NCBI GenBank assembly: GCA_035651955.1
Contig: DASRES010000015.1
Span: 134,208-198,207, forward strand
Length of the DNA: 64,000 nucleotides
DNA from: Acidimicrobiia bacterium
GTDB lineage: Bacteria; Actinomycetota; Acidimicrobiia; IMCC26256; JAMXLJ01
Direction: 5' to 3'
The first letter of the stretch is position 1. Each line of letters begins with the position of its first letter. The notes beneath the pieces are model-generated. The model had not been told where the DNA came from and did not search any database. It saw nothing but the letters and a program-made list of their open reading frames with translations. The position numbers were made by a program, and so were the translations under genes. Positions 16,118-23,132 of the stretch are shown here, in pieces.

Positions 16118-16758
16118 GGTGTTGCGCTCGCGATCAGCGCGAACGTGTTCACGTAGTCGATGCGGAGCTCGCGTGTGTTCGCCCACTCGCGCCACTGCGG
16201 CGTGTCGGAGCCGAGTCGCTGCATGACGAGCGGCGTCATCGACGCGAACACGGCCTCCGGGTCGTCGCGGTCGATCTCGTAGAGGTGCAGGAAGCGCGGC
16301 GACGCGCTCGGTGTCGCGTTCTCGTAGGGGGTGATCATCGTGTAGCCGGGAACCGCGGCTTCCGCGATGTGGCGGATGTGCACGAAGTCGCCCCAGTCCC
16401 GGAGTGCCTGCGCCTCGCTGTCGTGGCGCGGGCTGATGAGTACGAGTGACAGCCCGACGGTCGGGCGTCCGCTCAGGCGTCCCTGCCCGGGGCGCGCGTG
16501 ATGACGGAAGTGGTGCGCGCGCACGTCGGCCGGGACCTCCGGCGGCGCGAACCGGTCGTCGACCTCGTAGACGCCCAGGAGATCGAACTCCGGGATGCGC
16601 CGCGGGAGGTCCTGCCGATCGCGACGTTCGTTGCGCCACCACGTCGCGCGTGACACGCCGTCGCGTGCGAGCACCGACGGCACGCGCGTCGACGCGTAGG
16701 CGTCGGCGGCGCGGTCGGTCATCTCCAGGTAGAGGCCCGGCGTGATCCGGTCTTCCAT
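16114..16758 (-). CDS. Conserved protein, two ferredoxin-like (dimeric alpha/beta barrel) halves
   Basis: 214 aa, not recognised with certainty. The second half (GLSLVLISPRHDSEAQALRDW, then FLHLYEIDRDDPEAVFASM) has the beta-alpha-beta rhythm of EthD/ABM-type dimeric barrels, and the first half seems to repeat it more weakly (LYLEMTDRAADAYASTR ... FDLLGVYEVDDRF). Such folds serve as small monooxygenases, isomerases or chaperones of degradative pathways. GGAGGG before ATG 16758 and a TACAAT -10 at 16785-16790 support expression. It is translationally coupled to the nitroreductase, so a joint role is likely. Confidence 0.65.
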   Translation of the reverse strand: MEDRITPGLYLEMTDRAADAYASTRVPSVLARDGVSRATWWRNERRDRQDLPRRIPEFDLLGVYEVDDRFAPPEVPADVRAHHFRHHARPGQGRLSGRPTVGLSLVLISPRHDSEAQALRDWGDFVHIRHIAEAAVPGYTMITPYENATPSASPRFLHLYEIDRDDPEAVFASMTPLVMQRLGSDTPQWREWANTRELRIDYVNTFALIASATP

Positions 16759-16784
16759 CCGCCCTCCCTGCGCGTGAGCGGCGG

Positions 16785-16790
16785 ATTGTA
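16785..16790 (-). promoter_or_regulatory. -10 box TACAAT
   Basis: Minus-strand TACAAT 26 bases upstream of ATG 16758. Start of transcription is expected near 16778, leaving room for the GGAGGG ribosome-binding site. Confidence 0.5.
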
Positions 16791-16818
16791 CGGCGGACGC
16801 GTCAGCCGACGACGGCCG

Positions 16819-17298
16819 TCACGCGTGCGCGCACGCGTCCTTCACCGTGCCGAGCTGCGCGCCGGCGAGGAAGACCGCGACGGACGCCGGCGTCGACGGG
16901 TCCACCGTGGCCGCGGCGGTGACGACGGTGACGGGTGCCTGCCACGCCTGGTGCCAGCGCGCACGAACGACGTCGCCGGTGTCGATCGCGTCCTGGTACG
17001 ACGCGCCCGCGAGCAGCGCGAGAACCTGGTCGTGGATCCACGGCACGGTGAGATCGTCGCCGACGACCGCGCTCACGATCCGCACGAGGCTGTTTCGCAG
17101 CACGGTCGTCGCCTCGGGTGTGAGCGCGACATGCAGCGACGGTGCGGGCACGAGCGCCGCGACGAGCAGCGCGTCGCCGTGCTGCGTGCGGGCGAGCAAC
17201 GTCGCGGCCACGGGAGTCGCGTCGACGGCACGCACCTCGACGGGGTCGCGCACCGAGACGGGCCCGGTCGCGCCGGGCGCGTCGTGGCGGGTCGTCAT
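16819..17298 (-). CDS. Hypothetical protein
   Basis: 159 aa from ATG 17298 (GTG 17307 is also in frame). Not recognised. The predicted protein has a globular look: alternating hydrophobic strands (ATLLARTQHGDALLVAALVP), a helical middle with Trp residues (WIHDQVLALLAG) and a hydrophobic tail (ASVAVFLAGAQLG). No signal peptide or membrane helix. The frame on the other strand here has a composition unlike real proteins, which favours this strand. Confidence 0.5.
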   Translation of the reverse strand: MTTRHDAPGATGPVSVRDPVEVRAVDATPVAATLLARTQHGDALLVAALVPAPSLHVALTPEATTVLRNSLVRIVSAVVGDDLTVPWIHDQVLALLAGASYQDAIDTGDVVRARWHQAWQAPVTVVTAAATVDPSTPASVAVFLAGAQLGTVKDACAHA

Positions 17299-17342
17299 CG
17301 GGTCCACGGGGTACTCGTCGGCACGTCGGCCCGGCTCCGAAG

Positions 17343-17362
17343 GGTTCTGGGCGTCGAGAACC
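17343..17362. promoter_or_regulatory. Inverted repeat GGTTCT-N8-AGAACC
   Basis: Perfect six-base half-sites with an 8-base spacer in the 127-base divergent region between the hypothetical gene and the LuxR gene. Possible operator; no other evidence. Confidence 0.35.
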
Positions 17363-17412
17363 GGCCACGCAGCGCGCGCACGGGGCGGGGATCGTCCGGA
17401 ATGTCTCGCGGG

Positions 17413-17418
17413 TACGGT
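17413..17418 (+). promoter_or_regulatory. Leaderless -10 box of the LuxR-type gene
   Basis: TACGGT ends seven bases before ATG 17426; no ribosome-binding site is present. Confidence 0.5.
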
Positions 17419-17425
17419 CCCTCCG

Positions 17426-18079
17426 ATGCCGCCGCGCCACCACATCGCCGTGCTCCTGGTCGATGATCATGCGATGGTCGCCGAGGCGCTCGTGCACACG
17501 TTGGGGGACGAGCGCGACTTCGAGGTCGTGGGTCGGGCGGGCACGGCGCGCCGCGCGCTCGAGCTCGTCCAGCAGCACACGCCCGACGTCGTGGTCGTCG
17601 ACTCCGAGCTGCCGGACGCGACCGGCGCGGATCTCGCGCGTGACGTCCGTGCCCACCGACCGGCGACGGTCGTCATCGCGCTGGGCAACTCGGAAGACGT
17701 CGCGACGCGCGACGCCGTCGTCGAGGCCGGTGCTGTCGCGTACGTCTCCAAGGCCGAGCCGGTCGACGCGTTGACCGACGCGATCCGCAGCGCGGCGGCC
17801 TCGGGTGAGGCCGCGGCGACGCGTCGTGCACTCGACGGCACGCGTCTCGCCGCTGCGTCACAGCTGACCCCCCGCGAGCGCGAGGTGCCCGATCTGCTCG
17901 CGGAGGGGCTCTCGACCGAGGAGATCGTTGCGCGTCTCGTGCTGAGCCCGCACACGGTCCGCAATCACGTCCGCCGGATCCTGACCAAGCTCGACGCGCA
18001 CTCGCGTCTCGAGGCCGTCGCGATCGCGGCGCGGACGGGCATCATCCGGTTGGCGAAGGCGCCCTCCGACCGTCGATGA
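17426..18079 (+). CDS. Response regulator, receiver plus LuxR-type HTH
   Basis: 217-aa NarL/FixJ-type regulator. Receiver domain (about 1-120): acidic pair VDDH, phospho-acceptor Asp in VVVVDSELPDATG, Lys in VSKAEP. Where a Thr or Ser normally follows strand 4, IALGNSED shows Gly, so phosphorylation-driven switching may be altered. C-terminal GerE HTH (about 150-210): LTPREREVPDLLAEGLSTEE and SPHTVRNHVRRIL; the usual Leu after REREV is Pro. No histidine kinase gene is adjacent, so it is an orphan regulator here. Target genes unknown. Confidence 0.9.
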   Translation: MPPRHHIAVLLVDDHAMVAEALVHTLGDERDFEVVGRAGTARRALELVQQHTPDVVVVDSELPDATGADLARDVRAHRPATVVIALGNSEDVATRDAVVEAGAVAYVSKAEPVDALTDAIRSAAASGEAAATRRALDGTRLAAASQLTPREREVPDLLAEGLSTEEIVARLVLSPHTVRNHVRRILTKLDAHSRLEAVAIAARTGIIRLAKAPSDRR

Positions 18080-18150
18080 TCCGCCGTCGCTTTTCCCATT
18101 CGAGGCACGGGTAAACCGGTGAACCGCGCGCGGGCAGGAGGCAGCGAACC

Positions 18151-19368
18151 TTGACGACGGCCCTCACGGACCTGCGCGAGCGCGTTCGCGCACCGTCCCC
18201 GGTCAGTCGCCCGCCGCTGCCGGTCAAGCACCGGCGACCGCTGACCCGGCCGGTGGTCGCGTACGTCGTCTCGCGCCTGCTCGTCTTCGCGACGGTCGCA
18301 ATCGTCACGCTCGCGGGCCGCGCCGATCCGGGAAAGGGGCCGTGGCCCACGCTGCCGGGTCCGCGCGTGCCGTTCCTCCGCGCGCTCGGACGCTGGGACA
18401 GCGCGTGGTACCTCGCGATCGTGCGTCACGGCTACCGCGTCGAGTCGTCGCCGCCGAAGGGCCACGCGAGCAACGCGTTCTTCCCGCTCTACCCGATGCT
18501 CGTCCGCGGCGTCTCCGACGTCACCCGTCTCTCGCCATTGATCGTCGGCGTCATCCTCACGACGATCTTCGGCGGCGTCGCGACCGTCTTCGTCTGGCTC
18601 GTCGCGAACCGTCTCGCCGGCCGCCAGGTCGCGGACCGCGCGGCGATCCTGTTCTGCTTCTTCCCGGGCGCGTTCGCGCTGTCGATGGCGTACGCCGAGG
18701 CGTTGCTCGTCCTCGCGTGCGCGGTGAGCCTCCTCGCGCTGCTCGACCGGCGCTGGCTCCTGGCCGGCGTCGCCGCGGCGGTCGCGACGGCGACGCGGCC
18801 CAACGCGGTCGCCATCGTCCTCGCGTGTGCAGCCGCCGCGTTCGTGGCGTGGCGCCACGAACGCGACATTCGCGCGTGGATCGCGCCACTGCTGGCACCC
18901 GTCGGTGGTCTCGCCTACTTCACGTTCCAGTACGCGCGAACCGGTGACTTCATGGCGTGGTTCCACGCCGAGCGCAACAACTGGCAGGACCACCTCGACC
19001 CCGGCGTGACCGCGTTCAAGCGCATCTGGCAGACGATCACCGGCCCCGCGCCGTCCCTCCACGCGGGCGGCCTCAACGTCCAGGTCGTCGCGGTGGGCAT
19101 CGTGCTGGGCGTCGTCGGCATCGTGTTCCTGCTCCAGTGGCGCCCGCCGCTGCCCGTCACCCTGTTCGGTCTCGGCGTGATCGTCATGGCGTGCACCTCG
19201 GTGAACGTCGGCCCGCGCCCGCGCCTGCTGCTGCCCGCGTTCCCCGTCGCGATCGCGGTCGCGCGCGGCGTGCGCGGCAAGGCGTTCGTCGTCCTCGCGG
19301 TCGTCAGCGCGATCGGGATGGCGGTGCTGACCGGGATCACGGTCGCGTCGCTCGCCGCGACCCCGTGA
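18151..19368 (+). CDS. PIG-V-like mannosyltransferase, integral membrane
   Basis: 405 aa, about ten membrane helices. The early luminal loop GRWDSAWYLAIVRHGY, with an acidic residue after Trp, matches the catalytic loop of GT-C enzymes of the PIG-V type, which transfer mannose from a polyprenyl-phosphate donor. SNAFFPLYPMLVRG is the second conserved patch. TTG 18151 is taken as start (GGAGG about eleven bases upstream). It forms an operon with the next gene two bases downstream. Likely role: lipoglycan or protein mannosylation at the outer face of the membrane. Confidence 0.85.
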   Translation: MTTALTDLRERVRAPSPVSRPPLPVKHRRPLTRPVVAYVVSRLLVFATVAIVTLAGRADPGKGPWPTLPGPRVPFLRALGRWDSAWYLAIVRHGYRVESSPPKGHASNAFFPLYPMLVRGVSDVTRLSPLIVGVILTTIFGGVATVFVWLVANRLAGRQVADRAAILFCFFPGAFALSMAYAEALLVLACAVSLLALLDRRWLLAGVAAAVATATRPNAVAIVLACAAAAFVAWRHERDIRAWIAPLLAPVGGLAYFTFQYARTGDFMAWFHAERNNWQDHLDPGVTAFKRIWQTITGPAPSLHAGGLNVQVVAVGIVLGVVGIVFLLQWRPPLPVTLFGLGVIVMACTSVNVGPRPRLLLPAFPVAIAVARGVRGKAFVVLAVVSAIGMAVLTGITVASLAATP

Positions 19369-19370
19369 CC

Positions 19371-20969
19371 ATGGCGCGCCCGACGCCCGTCGCGGCCCCG
19401 GTGCGCGCCGAGGCGCCGAGCGTCAGCCGTGGCGCGACCGAACCGGACGCCCGCCGGTCGGGGTCGCCCACCGCGGACCGAACGGCGGCCGTGTTGCGTG
19501 TCGTGCTCCTCGTCGTCGGGATCGCGTTCGTCGCCGTGTACGTCGCGATCGCCGTCGCGCGGATGCGCTACCCGTACGAGCTGGAGTGGATGGAGGGCGG
19601 CGTCCTCGACCACGTGCGGCGCGTCGTCCACGGTCACGGCGTGTACTCGCGGCCGTCGCTGTCGTTCACGCCGTACCTCTACACGCCGCTCTACTACTAC
19701 GTCGCCGCGGTGCCGGCGAAGCTGTTCGGCGTCTCGTTCTCCTCGCTGCGACTGGTGTCGTTTCTCGCGTCGTTGGGCGCGTTCGGCTGCGTCGGTCTCC
19801 TCGTCCACCGCGAGACGCGCGACCCGTTCGCGTCGGTCGTCGCGGGCTGCATCCTCGCCGCGTGCTTCCGGCGCGGCGGGGCGTGGTTCGACCTCGCCCG
19901 CATCGACTCGCTCTTCCTCGCGCTCACGCTCGCCGGGCTGCTGCTGGTCCGACGGGCGCGCAGCCGCCCGGCCGCGGTGCTCGCCGCGCTCGTCATGGCC
20001 GCGGCGTTCTTCACCAAGCAGGAGGCGCTGCTGCCCGCGGTCGCGGCCGTGCCGTTCCTGTGGCGCGCACGGCGCACGCTCGCGGGCTGGTACGCGGGTG
20101 TGCTCGCGGTCGCGGTGGGCGGCGTGTCGGTCGTGTTCGAGGCGGTCTCGCACGGCTGGTTCTCGTTCTACGTGTTCCAGCTCCCTGCCCGTCACGAGAT
20201 CGTGGGGCGCGAGTGGTGGGCCTTCTGGACGGAGGACCTGCTCGCTCCGCTCGCGGTCGCGACGCTCGTCGGCGCGCTCGGCCTGTGGTGGGCGTCGACG
20301 CACCACGACGTCGACGACGACGGCGTGCGCGTCGTGTGGTTCTGGGGCCCGGTCACCGCCGCCCTCGTGCTCGCTGCGTACACGGGCCGGTTGCACAGCG
20401 GTGGTTACGACAACGTGCTGCTGCCGTTGTTCGCGGCGCTGGCGCTGACGTGCGGGCTCGGGATCCACGCGGCGCGGACGCGCAGGCTCCCGGGGTTGCG
20501 CGCGTGGACCGCGACGGCGGTGCTCCTGCTCCTCGTCGCGCAGCTCGCGACGCTGACGTACGACCCGACCAAGCAGATCCCGTCGTCACGCGACCGCGCC
20601 GAAGGTGCCGCGCTCGTCGCACGACTGCGCGCGCTGCCGGGACGCGTGTACCTGCCCGGTCACGGCGCGTACCTCGAGCTCGCCGGCAAGCCGGGCGTGG
20701 TGCAGTCGGCCGCGTTCGAGGACGTGTTGCGCGCGAAGCTCGGCTCGACGAGCCGTGACCTCGGCCGCGCGCTCCACGACGCGATCGCGCATCAGCGCTA
20801 CGACTGGGTCGTCGTCGACTCCGCGGAGACGTTCTCGTACCTGCCCCAGGGCTTCCGGCGCGCGTACGTCCGCGTCGGCTACGTCGGCGACCGCCACCAC
20901 CCGCTCCTCCCGCTCACCGGGACGCCCACCGGACCGTTGACGGTCTGGGTACCGCGTCCCGCGGCGTAG
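19371..20969 (+). CDS. GT-C family membrane glycosyltransferase (PMT/ArnT-like)
   Basis: 532 aa, about ten to eleven membrane helices after a short cytoplasmic tail. The first outer loop carries YELEWMEGGVLDHVRRV with acidic residues, as in GT-C (GT39/83-like) enzymes using lipid-linked sugars, and YTPLYYYVAAVPAKL follows. The soluble C-terminal part (about 400-532) begins after the last helix. The start ATG is two bases after the PIG-V-like stop, so the two probably work in the same glycan pathway. The sugar and acceptor are unknown. Confidence 0.85.
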   Translation: MARPTPVAAPVRAEAPSVSRGATEPDARRSGSPTADRTAAVLRVVLLVVGIAFVAVYVAIAVARMRYPYELEWMEGGVLDHVRRVVHGHGVYSRPSLSFTPYLYTPLYYYVAAVPAKLFGVSFSSLRLVSFLASLGAFGCVGLLVHRETRDPFASVVAGCILAACFRRGGAWFDLARIDSLFLALTLAGLLLVRRARSRPAAVLAALVMAAAFFTKQEALLPAVAAVPFLWRARRTLAGWYAGVLAVAVGGVSVVFEAVSHGWFSFYVFQLPARHEIVGREWWAFWTEDLLAPLAVATLVGALGLWWASTHHDVDDDGVRVVWFWGPVTAALVLAAYTGRLHSGGYDNVLLPLFAALALTCGLGIHAARTRRLPGLRAWTATAVLLLLVAQLATLTYDPTKQIPSSRDRAEGAALVARLRALPGRVYLPGHGAYLELAGKPGVVQSAAFEDVLRAKLGSTSRDLGRALHDAIAHQRYDWVVVDSAETFSYLPQGFRRAYVRVGYVGDRHHPLLPLTGTPTGPLTVWVPRPAA

Positions 20970-20976
20970 CCGTTCG

Positions 20977-21828
20977 CTACACGCCGAGGAGCCGGCGCGG
21001 GTTCGTGCACGCCATCGTGCGGATCTCGTCGCCCGTCAGACCCGCGTCCGCGAGCGCGCCGGCGAACTGCGCGAACCCTTCGGCCGGGCGTGGGTTCGCC
21101 TTCTGCCCGTAGTCGGTCGCGAGCGTGACCCGGTCGATGCCGACCGCGCGCGCACATGCCGCGATGTCGGCGGGGGAGCGCGTCGCGATGTTCCCCAGAC
21201 ACGTCAGCGCGCACAGCTCGATGGTCGCACCGAGATCGGCGAGCTCGACGCACTGCTCGACCGAGAGGTTCGGGCCCGCGAGCTCCTCCATCGCGTGCGT
21301 CACGACGACCTTGCCGCGCCCCGCGAACTCCTCGGCCACCGCGAAGTGCTCCTGCGCGCTCACATGACCGGTCGCGAGGATGGCGTCGTGCGCGGCGACG
21401 AGCTGCATGATCTCGAGCGTCTCGGGCAGCAGCTCGTCCGAGTGGGGGTTCGTGACGGTGAGTCCGGGACCGGGGATGCCGAGCTGTGCGCCGATCCCGT
21501 TGACCTGGTCCTGCCGGCTGGACAACGTCGGCAGCCACACGACCTTCGCGCCGATCAGCAGCGCGGCTTCGACGGCCGCGGGGTTCAGACCACCGACCTC
21601 GCGGTCGCAGCAGATCCCACCGAACACGCGCACACCGTCGACGAGGCGGTCGACGATCGTCGCGAGCGCCGCGGTCGGGTAGTCGTGCGACTTCAACACG
21701 ATCGCGGCGTGGCCGGCCGCGGCCGCGTCACGCGCCGCGTCGTAGGCGTCGACGGAACGCTCGCGGTGTGCGTCCGGCCCGAAGTGGCAGTGCAGGTCCG
21801 CTGCACCCGTGAGGTCGACCGTCGCCAT
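20977..21828 (-). CDS. Amidohydrolase/PHP-like metal-dependent hydrolase (DUF6282-type)
   Basis: 283 aa TIM-barrel hydrolase. The N-terminal HxH (DLHCHFGPD, His13 and His15), VLKSHDYP, a His near the middle (ATGHVSAQEH, VVTHAMEE) and the closing Asp (TLATDYGQ) outline a one- or two-metal site of the amidohydrolase type. I believe this is the family annotated DUF6282; its substrate is not known to me. It is eleven bases downstream of a VOC-family gene on the same strand, so co-transcribed. Confidence 0.75.
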   Translation of the reverse strand: MATVDLTGAADLHCHFGPDAHRERSVDAYDAARDAAAAGHAAIVLKSHDYPTAALATIVDRLVDGVRVFGGICCDREVGGLNPAAVEAALLIGAKVVWLPTLSSRQDQVNGIGAQLGIPGPGLTVTNPHSDELLPETLEIMQLVAAHDAILATGHVSAQEHFAVAEEFAGRGKVVVTHAMEELAGPNLSVEQCVELADLGATIELCALTCLGNIATRSPADIAACARAVGIDRVTLATDYGQKANPRPAEGFAQFAGALADAGLTGDEIRTMACTNPRRLLGV

Positions 21829-21839
21829 GAGCGCGCGCC

Positions 21840-22214
21840 TCAGCCCCGTGACGGCCGCGAGCCGACCCGGTGCAGGGTGCCGTCCGGGTCGACGAACGCG
21901 AACTCGCGCATGCCGTAGTCGGTGTCCCGCACCTCACCGAGGCGACCCGCGACGCCGCAGGTCGACCACTCCTCCCGGACGGCGTCCGCGTCGGACACGT
22001 ACAGGTAGACGACCGAGGCCGTCCGCTTCGGGTCGTGCTCGTCCCATTCGCTGACGTGGATCGACACGCGGTCGCGCTCGGCGTAGCCGTACCCGGTCCC
22101 GTGGCCGTACGCGCGCACGGCGAATCCCATCTTCCGGTACCGCTCGAGCGCGGCGTCCAGGTCGAGCACGGGGACGACGGGGGCCACGTCTTCGAACGCG
22201 GCGGGCGTGCTCAT
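21840..22214 (-). CDS. VOC (glyoxalase/bleomycin-resistance) family protein
   Basis: 124 aa, one VOC module pair (beta-alpha-beta-beta-beta twice). VAPVVPVLDLDAALERYRKMGF and FAFVDPDGTLHRVG are the family's start and end blocks; the last resembles bleomycin-resistance-type antibiotic-binding proteins. ATG 22214 follows GGAGGAG. Could be a small-molecule sequestering protein or a dioxygenase-like enzyme; the sequence does not decide. Confidence 0.85.
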   Translation of the reverse strand: MSTPAAFEDVAPVVPVLDLDAALERYRKMGFAVRAYGHGTGYGYAERDRVSIHVSEWDEHDPKRTASVVYLYVSDADAVREEWSTCGVAGRLGEVRDTDYGMREFAFVDPDGTLHRVGSRPSRG

Positions 22215-22275
22215 GGTGGTCTCCTCCGGGCGGGGTCGGCGGGCGGCACGACGATCGCACACGCCGTTGCCGCCG

Positions 22276-22291
22276 GGCGAGCGCGCTCGCC
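22276..22291. other. 16-bp perfect palindrome
   Basis: GGCGAGCGCGCTCGCC in the 113-base region between divergent genes (VOC and cyclo-ligase-like). All G/C-type, so chance is not excluded; possible operator. Confidence 0.3.
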
Positions 22292-22315
22292 GTACACCGG
22301 CCGCCTTGCGGCGCG

Positions 22316-22321
22316 TACCGT
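22316..22321 (+). promoter_or_regulatory. Leaderless -10 box
   Basis: TACCGT ends exactly six bases before ATG 22328. Confidence 0.5.
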
Positions 22322-22327
22322 CGCGCG

Positions 22328-23116
22328 ATGCCCGTCCGACACGACCACGACGCCGGCGGACCCCGGGAGCTGCTGGACCGCAAGGCGGGATTGCGTGACG
22401 ACGTGTGGGCGGCGCTCACCGACGCCAAGGTCGCGAGGTTCCCGGGTGCGTACAACCGCATCCCCAACTTCGTCGGTGCGGAGGCCGCGGCGGAGCGCCT
22501 GCGCGAGCTCGACGTGTGGCGCGACGCGCGCACGGTCAAGGCGAATCCCGACTCGCCGCAGTGGCCCGTCCGCCAGCGCGCACTCGAGGACGGGAAGACG
22601 CTCTACATGGCCGTCCCGCGGCTCGCGGAGGACAAGCCGTTCTTCCTCCTCGACCCCGCGCACCTCGCCGACGCTCCGCGCACGGCGAGCTCCATCAAGG
22701 GCGCGGCGCGCTCGGCGCGCGCGGTCGACGTCGAGGAGCTCGACGCCGTCGACCTCGTCGTGACCGGTTGCGTCGCGGTGAGCGAGGACGGCGCGCGCCT
22801 CGGGAAGGGCGGCGGCTTCAGCGATCTCGAGCTCGCGGTCGCGGCCGAGGCCGGCCTCGTCGACGCGCGCACGAGGATCGTGACGACCGTGCACGACCTG
22901 CAGGTGGTGCCCGCCGGTGTGATCCCGCGCGCGGAGCACGACTTCCTGCTCGACGTGATCGTGACGCCGACGCGGGTCGTCGCGGCGCGGCACCGCGGCC
23001 GGCGCCGCAGTCCACGCGTCCGGTGGGACGAGCTGACCGACGAGAAGATCGCCGCGATCCCGCTGTTGCAGCGACTGCGCGGGTCGGCTCGGGAGCCGTC
23101 CGCACGCCACCGCTAG
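22328..23116 (+). CDS. 5-formyltetrahydrofolate cyclo-ligase family protein
   Basis: 262 aa. The C-terminal ATP/folate block GVxRLGKGGGxxD is clear as EDGARLGKGGGFSDLELAVAAEAG, and the N-terminal region (AALTDAKVARFPGAYNRIPNF) resembles the longer family branch found in actinobacteria, archaea and the eukaryotic MTHFSD protein rather than classic YgfA (about 190 aa). The true enzyme interconverts 5-formyl-THF and 5,10-methenyl-THF using ATP; whether this longer branch does so is not established. It ends ten bases before the acyl-CoA synthetase ATG. Confidence 0.82.
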   Translation: MPVRHDHDAGGPRELLDRKAGLRDDVWAALTDAKVARFPGAYNRIPNFVGAEAAAERLRELDVWRDARTVKANPDSPQWPVRQRALEDGKTLYMAVPRLAEDKPFFLLDPAHLADAPRTASSIKGAARSARAVDVEELDAVDLVVTGCVAVSEDGARLGKGGGFSDLELAVAAEAGLVDARTRIVTTVHDLQVVPAGVIPRAEHDFLLDVIVTPTRVVAARHRGRRRSPRVRWDELTDEKIAAIPLLQRLRGSAREPSARHR

Positions 23117-23132
23117 AGTGACGCCGATGTCA
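23114..23132 (+). promoter_or_regulatory. Leaderless promoter plus TGAC-N6-GTCA operator, site 3 (acyl-CoA synthetase)
   Basis: TAGAGT (23114-23119) is a -10 box seven bases before ATG 23127. The palindrome TGACGCCGATGTCA (23119-23132) shares its first base with the -10 and spans the start codon, so a bound protein would block initiation. The -10 includes the stop codon of the preceding gene. Confidence 0.65.

Noticed and set aside
16847-17425. Long open frame upstream of the LuxR-type gene on the plus strand
   Set aside because: Its translation is Ser/Thr/Arg/Ala-rich without folds, and the minus-strand frame here looks like a real protein; the receiver domain starts at ATG 17426.
18080-18150. 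Riboswitch-like words (GGGTAAACC, GGTGAACC) before the PIG-V-like gene
   Set aside because: I could not fold them into any known riboswitch class, and the gene already has a GGAGG site.
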